Below are positions 57,495 to 64,000 of a DNA stretch of 64,000 bases, one piece after another (the stretch's first letter is position 1; the number at the start of each line of letters is the position of its first letter). The notes under the pieces are model-generated. The model saw only the letters and a list, made by a program, of their open reading frames with translations, was not told where the DNA came from and did no database searches. Both the position numbers and the translations under genes were made by a program. The DNA comes from Henriciella sp. (lineage in GTDB: Bacteria > Pseudomonadota > Alphaproteobacteria > Caulobacterales > Hyphomonadaceae), in the NCBI GenBank assembly GCA_029238175.1, contig JAQWGO010000015.1, forward strand, positions 1 to 64,000. The letters are read 5' to 3'.

Positions 57495-58512
57495 TTCGCG
57501 TCAGCCAAGTTAAACGGACAGCGGCAAGCAGGACGACCACGCCCAGCCCTTGGTGGATGAGCGCTAGTCCGAGTGGGGCGGCACTAACAAGCGTTAAAAT
57601 GCCCCACAATGCTTGCGCCGTGACGAGTGCGGCCAGCACGCCAAAGCTACCGCCTAATGCTTGGCCTCTGAACTTAAATGCGGCGAACAGTGCCAATGCC
57701 CAAAGCACATACGCCAGAAACCGGTGATTGAACTGCGTCGCGGCCCGGCCTTCGAACAAGCTGCGAATACCAAGGTCGGGATAAATATAGTTTGATGGAA
57801 ACAGCTCTCCGGCCATCAATGGCCAATCTGTATAAGTGCGCCCAGCATCTAGCCCAGCCACCAGTGCGCCCCCAAGCATTTGAGCACTCGTCAGGATCAG
57901 AAGCGCCAGGGCCATCATCTTTGCAACGCCAGAGACTTCAACTGCTTTCTGCTTTCCAAGGTCGAACCAGAACCAAGCGGTGATGCCAATAATCAGCAGC
58001 GCCAAACCAAAATGTGTCATCAAGCGATATGGCGCGACATCTACACGCGCGGTCTCGCCAATGCCACTTGCAACCATCCACCAGCCGATCGCGCCCTGCA
58101 GTCCGCCAAGCCCAATCAACACCAATAGACGCATTTTCCACTTACGGCTCAGCCACTTTTTAGCCGCGAACCAAACGAAACCAGCAATCGCGACCAATCC
58201 GATCAAGCGACCAAACAAGCGATGTCCCCACTCCCACCAATAAATAAACTGGAACTCGGACATGGTCATATTGTAATTGACCTGCTGGAATTCTGTCGTG
58301 CCCTTATATTTCTCAAACTCGATCAGCCATGCAGCATCCCCAAGCGGCGGCAACGCCCCTTTGATCGGGTCCCATTCGGTAATCGACAATCCGCTATCGG
58401 TTAGACGGGTTGCGCCGCCGATCAGGATCATTGCATAGACCATAAGTCCGATCAGGATCAGCCAGCGGCGGATCCAACGTGCGGCAACGGGGGAGATTGT
58501 GCTTGATGTCAT
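57457..58512 (-). CDS. ctaA: Heme A synthase (COX15/CtaA)
   Basis: GGATRLTDSGLSITEWDPIKGALPPL; FIYWWEWGHRLFGRLIG; ATQFNHRFLAYVLW. Confidence 0.97.
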   Translation of the reverse strand: MTSSTISPVAARWIRRWLILIGLMVYAMILIGGATRLTDSGLSITEWDPIKGALPPLGDAAWLIEFEKYKGTTEFQQVNYNMTMSEFQFIYWWEWGHRLFGRLIGLVAIAGFVWFAAKKWLSRKWKMRLLVLIGLGGLQGAIGWWMVASGIGETARVDVAPYRLMTHFGLALLIIGITAWFWFDLGKQKAVEVSGVAKMMALALLILTSAQMLGGALVAGLDAGRTYTDWPLMAGELFPSNYIYPDLGIRSLFEGRAATQFNHRFLAYVLWALALFAAFKFRGQALGGSFGVLAALVTAQALWGILTLVSAAPLGLALIHQGLGVVVLLAAVRLTWLTRTTGQLDSQTVSE

Positions 58513-58581
58513 GCGCTCTATTTGTCTCGTGATACACTTTCAGCAAGCCCCCAAGGCGTCGCAGGTAAAAAGGAATACAGT

Positions 58582-58788
58582 ATGAAGCGGTCACAACGCA
58601 GACTGGTTGCCAGCATCACTGTCATCTTATTCTTGGTATTCTGGGCGTGGGCAGCCACCACGATTGGTGGATATCTCGCGGACGCCCCGAAATGGCTAAC
58701 AATGATCTATTTCATCGTAGCCGGCATCGGATGGGCACTGCCTTTGAAGCCAGTGTTTGGCTGGATGAACTCTGGACCAGAAGAATAA
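58582..58788 (+). CDS. DUF2842 domain-containing protein
   Basis: 68 aa, two TMs, ends YFIVAGIGWALPLKPVFGWMN. Confidence 0.88.
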   Translation: MKRSQRRLVASITVILFLVFWAWAATTIGGYLADAPKWLTMIYFIVAGIGWALPLKPVFGWMNSGPEE

Positions 58789-59028
58789 ATTTATCGAAAT
58801 TCGGCTAAAAGTTGAATTCTACCTTGCGTTGCGCTGTGTTTTATGCGACTAAAAATCACAAGCATTTATTGGTGGTTCAGCGATTCTTTGCACCACTTCT
58901 GATAGGTAGATAAAATTTCATCTATCCATTTAGGAACAAATAAATCCCAATTTTCTACTTCTGATTGCGTTCCAAGGCTGATGGTGGCTCGAGGGACACC
59001 AAAAAACTATCAATCAGAAAGATCGAAA

Positions 59029-59475
59029 AAAATGAAAAACCTCAAAATCCTCGCAATGGCTTCTGCCGCCGCTCTTCTTGCCGCTCCAGCTTTCGCTGCT
59101 GATGCGAGCTCTACAGCGGGTGCTGATATTATTGCGCCGCTTCAGGTCAGCAACACTGCACCATTGTACTTCGGTACAATCGCACCGAGCACGACTGCTA
59201 GCGACACAGTTATCGTAAACGCAGCAGGCGCCAAAACTTGTGGTTCTGAACTAACATGTTTGACAACTGATCACACTGCAGCGGCATTCGATGTTGCTGG
59301 CGAGGCTGACTATTCTTACGCAATCACGCTTCCGTCTTCTGTGAACATCTCAAACGGTTCTGGTGGTACGATGGCTGTGAACAACTTCACTGTCGGTGGC
59401 ACACTGACTGTTGCTGCGAACCAAGCGTCTGGTGAGTACACAGGTACTTTCGCAATCACTGTTGAGTATCAGTAG
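59029..59475 (+). CDS. DUF4402 domain-containing exported protein (putative major fibre subunit)
   Basis: Signal peptide ...AAPAFAADA; LYFGTIAPSTTASDTVIV; CGSELTC; C-terminal YTGTFAITVEYQ. Confidence 0.88.
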   Translation, partial: KMKNLKILAMASAAALLAAPAFAADASSTAGADIIAPLQVSNTAPLYFGTIAPSTTASDTVIVNAAGAKTCGSELTCLTTDHTAAAFDVAGEADYSYAITLPSSVNISNGSGGTMAVNNFTVGGTLTVAANQASGEYTGTFAITVEYQ

Positions 59476-59486
59476 GCATCCCCCCG

Positions 59487-59512
59487 GTTCCGGCGGGCTC
59501 ACCCGCCGGAGC
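59487..59512 (+). promoter_or_regulatory. Strong intercistronic stem-loop
   Basis: GTTCCGGCGGG-CTCA-CCCGCCGGAGC; 11 pairs including one G-U; no adjacent U-tract. Confidence 0.7.
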
Positions 59513-59546
59513 ACCCTTTATCTTATCAAGTTTCAAGGAGGCTGGG

Positions 59547-60122
59547 ATGCCCATTACAATTAAGCCTCTATCGGCCCTTATCTTGGCCTTGGCATTATCC
59601 GCACCGGCAGCCTTCGCTCAAGTTGGCGATGACGATATTGGCGGCGGCGGTGCTGACCCTGATTTCATCGGCAATACTGGCACAATCATTATTAACGGCC
59701 TCGGTATCACAAACTATCAAGATCTCTATTTCGGCGTTATCGCACCAAGCATGACAGAATTTGGCGTCGTCCAAGTCAAACGTGGTAGCAACAACAACTC
59801 TGTTTGTGACGCTAATCTGGTTTGCCTGCAAAATGGCACACGCGCCCGTTATAAAGTGATCGGGACGCCCCGTCTTTACATCAACATATCTGACCCGGGC
59901 TCAATCACCGTTAGTGATGGCTCCGGAAACACGATGACCGTCGACTCCTTCTCCGGCGCAGGTAGCGGAAACGATACCGCTTGGCGCGGCTGGCAACGTC
60001 TGCGTTCAACCGGAATTTCACGCTTCAACGTTGGCGCAAACTTGCACGTGAAACCGAACCAGCCCCCGGCCATTATACGGGGACATTTGTTGTCTCTGTT
60101 GACTATCAGTAATCCCAAATAG
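59547..60122 (+). CDS. DUF4402 domain-containing exported protein, C-terminus apparently frameshifted
   Basis: LYFGVIAPSMTEFGVVQV, CDANLVC parallel to the upstream paralogue; the expected GHYTGTFVVSVDYQ* lies in another frame after the CCCCC run 60063-60067 (stop 60110-60112). Confidence 0.8.
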   Translation: MPITIKPLSALILALALSAPAAFAQVGDDDIGGGGADPDFIGNTGTIIINGLGITNYQDLYFGVIAPSMTEFGVVQVKRGSNNNSVCDANLVCLQNGTRARYKVIGTPRLYINISDPGSITVSDGSGNTMTVDSFSGAGSGNDTAWRGWQRLRSTGISRFNVGANLHVKPNQPPAIIRGHLLSLLTISNPK

Positions 60123-60132
60123 GACGCTTAGA

Positions 60133-60960
60133 ATGCTTCGGACCCTTACAGCTCTTGCCATAATGGCTTCTGCTCAATTCGCTCTGCCCACGCCCGCCTC
60201 CGCAGAGCTACTGATCGCGCCAACCCGTGTTGTGCTTGATCGCAGTGACCGCTCAACCGAACTGGTCGTGGTCAATAAAGGGGCCGAAGAAGCAGCTTTC
60301 AGAATTAGCATCGAAAACCGCCGGATGAACCTTGATGGCTCCATGGAAGAGGTCACTGAAGCGATCGATGACGAGCTGTTTGCCAAGGACTTTATCCGCT
60401 ACTCCCCGCGCCGCATCGTTCTAAAGCCCGGAGAGCGCCAAACCGTTCGTGTTTCAGCGCGCTTAAACGGCGACATGGCAGAAGGCGAGTACCGCTCCCA
60501 CCTTCGCCTTCAAGGCGCACCGCTCAGTGCTGGCCGAACCCTCCAAAGCGCGACGTCCACCGACAGCGGCGACCTATCCATCCAACTGATCGCGATACGT
60601 TCAATCACAATCCCGGTCATCATGCGCCTTGGCCAACTTGACGCCGATGTCGATATTGAAAGCATCAATCTTCAAGAGAATGATGCCGAAGACGAAACAC
60701 TTCTTGTTGCCCGCATGACCAGAACGGGCAGCCGCTCAACCTATGGCGATATCAAAATATATGCGCCGGATCAGGTCGAGCCTGTCTACTTTGCCAGAGG
60801 TATTGCGCTCTACACTCCCAATACGGAACGCGACCTTATTTTACCGCTACCGAGTGAACTTCGCGCCGCCCTAACGGGTAAAGACATTCGCATTGAATAT
60901 GTCTCATCCGACCCGCAAGCGCCCGGCGTCATTGCAAACCTAACGACGCGCCTGCCGTAA
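60133..60960 (+). CDS. Periplasmic fimbrial/pilus chaperone (PapD-like)
   Basis: Signal peptide; ELLIAPTRVVLDRSDRSTELVVVNKGAEEAAFRISIENRRM...RYSPRRIVLKPGERQTVRVSAR. Confidence 0.85.
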   Translation: MLRTLTALAIMASAQFALPTPASAELLIAPTRVVLDRSDRSTELVVVNKGAEEAAFRISIENRRMNLDGSMEEVTEAIDDELFAKDFIRYSPRRIVLKPGERQTVRVSARLNGDMAEGEYRSHLRLQGAPLSAGRTLQSATSTDSGDLSIQLIAIRSITIPVIMRLGQLDADVDIESINLQENDAEDETLLVARMTRTGSRSTYGDIKIYAPDQVEPVYFARGIALYTPNTERDLILPLPSELRAALTGKDIRIEYVSSDPQAPGVIANLTTRLP

Positions 60961-60987
60961 CCACACCCTCTCCTGAAAGCGATACTG

Positions 60988-63660
60988 ATGCGATCCCTCC
61001 TGCTCGCCACACTCGGACTGTATCTGTCCTTCAGTGCCAGCGCGCAGGAGGCCGATCCATTCGACATCCTATTTGGCGGTGCAGACACCGTACAGACAAG
61101 CACATCCGATCAAACCGGACAGGATGACCTCAGTATTGTCCGCGTGCGCTTGCGAAAGTTCACATTGAACAATTCCGTTCCTGCCTACGATACTGAAGCC
61201 GGGCTTTGCCTGCCACTTCAAACAATCGTCGATGCGTTAGAGTTTCCCGTTAAAGTCGACGGTGATCGCGTCTCAGGTTGGTTTATCTCTAGCGATCAAA
61301 AGGTGGACATCAATCTGATGGACCAAGGCGGCGATTTTGCGAAAACTGCTGATGGATGGTGCGCCACCCTCGGCGCATTAAACACCTTGTTCAACTTCGA
61401 TATTTCTTACGATCAACGCACGCTGGATGTGGATATCACGCCAAGCGCAATCCTTCCGATTGAAGCACGGCTAGAACGAGAAGCCATTCGCGACGAAATG
61501 GAAAGAACAGGCAACGTTTCACGTCCAGATTATCAGTTCGTCGAAAACCCATATCGCTGGCTAAGTGTCCCGGTCGGAGATTTTGGGCTTGAGGTGAATT
61601 CCAACTCCGGAGGCAAAGCCGAAGCCCGAGCATCAATCGAACTAGCTGGCGACGTCCTAAAAACCACGGGCCGATTACGCTCAGTCTCCGGCACTGAAAA
61701 GATGTTAGACGGGCTACGGCTCACCTTTGATCGCGGCAACGCGAAAGGGACAGATCTCGGCCCTCTCAAAGCGAAACAAATGGCGTTCGGGGATATCTCC
61801 GCGCCCTCCATGCCGCTCATATCGAAAGGCACCAACGGCGCTGGCGTGATTATCTCCAACAAATCTGCTTTGGCAGCCGACCTCTTCGACACAACCGAAA
61901 TTCGCGGGCCATTGCGGGAAGGCTGGGAAGCGGAGCTGTATGATGCCGGACAACTCGTCGCTTTCGTTACCAAGCCTGATAGCAATGGCGACTATGTGTT
62001 CGATCAAGTCACACTGCGCCCCGGCTTCAACCGTTTTGAAGTACGCTTATTCGGCCCGTATGGCGAAACCGAAACACGTAGCGTCAGCTACATGATCGGC
62101 TCTGAACTTAATCCTGAAAACGAAACCACTTACACATTGGGCGTCATCAATAATAGCCGCACTCTATTCGGTGAATTGCTAGAGGAAAACACATCCGAAG
62201 AAGACCTTATAACCCTGCCAGAGGCGGGCCCACGCGCGTTTGCAACGCTTGCCCACGGACTGACGGACCGGCTAACATTTCGTTTGGACGGCCAAGGGGA
62301 ACTGGGTGAAATTAGCGCCCTTACAAGCAGTCTTCTCTACGCCGCTGACAGATCCTACGCCGCAATCCGGCTCGCGTCAGATGGCGGCCCTTCAACGGCG
62401 GTGCAGGCGTCCTACCAAAGGCGCATCGGCGAACGCAGCAGCTTTTCTGTAAACGCTGTTGACTATGGCGCGCTGGAGAACACCGTCACAGGCCTAGGTG
62501 CAAACCGCCTACAACGCGGCGCGAACATCCGCTTGGATACGATGCTCACAAATTCTCGTTTCGATTTACCCCTTCAAGGACAACTGCGATGGCGAGAGTT
62601 AGAGTCAGGCCTTCAAAGCCTTGACTTACTTGGCCGGATTTCCGGCGCGCTGCGGGTCTATCGATGGACGAATACGCTGCGCTATTCACAAACAAAAAGC
62701 GGTGGCAGCAATTCGCAGTCGCTTGAAGGTGAGTTCTTGGCCGCACGCTCCATCCGAAAGCTCCGCGTAAGGTCTAGCCTGACATATGACATGACCAATG
62801 GCTTTGAGCCGACAGGTGCGCTCGTGGGAATACAGCGATCCATGGAGGGCGGCAGCTCCGCTCAACTCAACGTCTCGCACGACTTCAAAAGCGGCGGCAC
62901 CAACAGCCAAGCCAGTTGGTCTAAGCAGTTTGAAAAGTTCGCGCTGTCTGCCAACGCAAACCTTACCGATCAGGGGACATGGTCAACTGGGTTGAGGCTA
63001 TCTTTCGCGCTGTTCAGAGACAAGGATCGCGGCAAAATCGGCCTCGCAGCACCGGGCCTCAGCCGCTCTGGCACCATACGCCAGCATGTCTTTCACGACC
63101 TCAACGCGAATGGCCAGTTCGACGCCGGCGAACCGGGCATAAAAGGCGCGCAGTTCATTGTCGGGAACTCTCTGCGCTCTGAAACAACTGATGCGAACGG
63201 TTTTGTCGTTCTATCAGGACTGCCAGCAGGATCAGACATTGATGTCGAATTTCAGATGGCCAGCCTCGACGACCCGTTTTTACGCCCGCTCTTCATTGGC
63301 CGAAAAACAATCGTCAGGCCCGGACAAGTTGTTGAGATTTCAACACCCATTCAGTCAACCGGAGAAGCCGAAGGCATACTGCTTGTGCAAAACGGCGAGC
63401 ACAAAACCCCGGTGGCGGGTGTGACAGTGGAATTTGTCGACGCGATAGGACAGGTCACCGCGACCACCGTCACCGAATTTGACGGCTATTTTTATGCCGA
63501 TGGTTTGCCAATGGATGACCTAACAATGCGGGTAAGCGAAAAAGCCCTCAACGCCACGAACACCTATGCCGCAGAACAATCGCTCCGCCTCACGATTGAT
63601 GAGCCATCCGTGTTTGGGTTGAGCCTTCTAGTCATCCCAAATGGCGAAGCCGCAAGCTAG
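60988..63660 (+). CDS. Atypical fimbrial outer-membrane usher with C-terminal SdrD/CarboxypepD-like domains
   Basis: 890 aa; signal peptide; usher-like middle (DLFDTTEIRGPLREGWEAELYDAGQLVAFVTKPDSNGDYVFDQVTLRPGFNRFEVRLFGPYGETE); C-terminal HVFHDLNANGQFDAGEPGIKGAQFIVGNSLRSETTDANGFVVLSGLP. Confidence 0.8.
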   Translation: MRSLLLATLGLYLSFSASAQEADPFDILFGGADTVQTSTSDQTGQDDLSIVRVRLRKFTLNNSVPAYDTEAGLCLPLQTIVDALEFPVKVDGDRVSGWFISSDQKVDINLMDQGGDFAKTADGWCATLGALNTLFNFDISYDQRTLDVDITPSAILPIEARLEREAIRDEMERTGNVSRPDYQFVENPYRWLSVPVGDFGLEVNSNSGGKAEARASIELAGDVLKTTGRLRSVSGTEKMLDGLRLTFDRGNAKGTDLGPLKAKQMAFGDISAPSMPLISKGTNGAGVIISNKSALAADLFDTTEIRGPLREGWEAELYDAGQLVAFVTKPDSNGDYVFDQVTLRPGFNRFEVRLFGPYGETETRSVSYMIGSELNPENETTYTLGVINNSRTLFGELLEENTSEEDLITLPEAGPRAFATLAHGLTDRLTFRLDGQGELGEISALTSSLLYAADRSYAAIRLASDGGPSTAVQASYQRRIGERSSFSVNAVDYGALENTVTGLGANRLQRGANIRLDTMLTNSRFDLPLQGQLRWRELESGLQSLDLLGRISGALRVYRWTNTLRYSQTKSGGSNSQSLEGEFLAARSIRKLRVRSSLTYDMTNGFEPTGALVGIQRSMEGGSSAQLNVSHDFKSGGTNSQASWSKQFEKFALSANANLTDQGTWSTGLRLSFALFRDKDRGKIGLAAPGLSRSGTIRQHVFHDLNANGQFDAGEPGIKGAQFIVGNSLRSETTDANGFVVLSGLPAGSDIDVEFQMASLDDPFLRPLFIGRKTIVRPGQVVEISTPIQSTGEAEGILLVQNGEHKTPVAGVTVEFVDAIGQVTATTVTEFDGYFYADGLPMDDLTMRVSEKALNATNTYAAEQSLRLTIDEPSVFGLSLLVIPNGEAAS

Positions 63661-63666
63661 CGAAAG

Positions 63667-63996
63667 TTAGTCGTCACCCTCATAGGTTTTCCGCGCTTCC
63701 TTGCGCAGGCGCTCAAACATTTGAGACACGTCTTCTTCCTCGCCTTCATCTGCAACGTCCGCAGATGATACAGCTCCAGCGATCTTCTCTAGTGTCAGGG
63801 CATCTTCAGCGTCATTTGGTGTTGGCGTCTCGATCGTTTCAACCACTGTCTCTTGAACAGGTGCCGCTTGCACAGGATTTGCAGCCATTGGCGGCGCAGC
63901 CTCTTCAACATCCCGGTCAAACAGGTGCTCTGCCAGCCCACCAAACCGGCCTAGAACCGTCTCTGACCCAATCAGTGTCTGACCCACTGCAGGCAT
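63667..63996 (-). CDS. Acidic hypothetical protein, probably truncated by the window edge
   Basis: ORF open toward the edge; ends VSQMFERLRKEARKTYEGDD; the true start may lie outside. Confidence 0.55.
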   Translation of the reverse strand: MPAVGQTLIGSETVLGRFGGLAEHLFDRDVEEAAPPMAANPVQAAPVQETVVETIETPTPNDAEDALTLEKIAGAVSSADVADEGEEEDVSQMFERLRKEARKTYEGDD

Positions 63997-64000
63997 AATA

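Noticed and set aside
1-64000. CRISPR array, transposon, prophage, tRNA or rRNA
   Set aside because: No regularly spaced repeats, transposase/integrase ORFs, or recognisable tRNA/rRNA sequence found on reading; a tRNAscan/Infernal run would be decisive.

Overview
64 kb alphaproteobacterial chromosomal window (Hyphomonadales/Maricaulales-like by gene content; inference only). I saw no rRNA, tRNA, CRISPR array or mobile element. Left end: FixL-like PAS histidine kinase (partial) and a small Cys-containing membrane protein, divergent from a complete cbb3 oxidase operon ccoNOQP-GHIS (ccoS is missing from the ORF track). Middle: DUF1499 protein, cyclase-family hydrolase, tandem MFS pair, thrB, DUF2189 membrane protein, acyl-CoA ligase, MaoC, Sel1 protein, msrB, prolyl oligopeptidase, PLP enzyme, thiolase, LysM/BON protein, DinB, TlpA-like protein, very acidic low-complexity protein, TonB receptor, RND efflux pair with TetR, glyQ/glyS cluster, trmN6-like, polyprenyl synthase, TPR protein, ispE, glycosyltransferases, ETF-QO, UDG, argC, rpsI/rplM, ctaA. 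Right end: a compact putative surface-fibre locus with two DUF4402-like exported proteins, a periplasmic pilus chaperone and an atypical usher carrying C-terminal SdrD/CarboxypepD-like modules. Main leads: (1) the DUF4402/chaperone/usher locus, including an apparent 1-nt frameshift in a C-run of the second subunit gene and a strong intercistronic hairpin; (2) an 18-bp dyad matching 17/18 upstream of both ccoN and the DUF2189 gene; (3) a perfect 12-bp-arm inverted repeat covering the Shine-Dalgarno of the cyclase-family gene. All function calls come from reading translated ORFs by eye; no database search was run.
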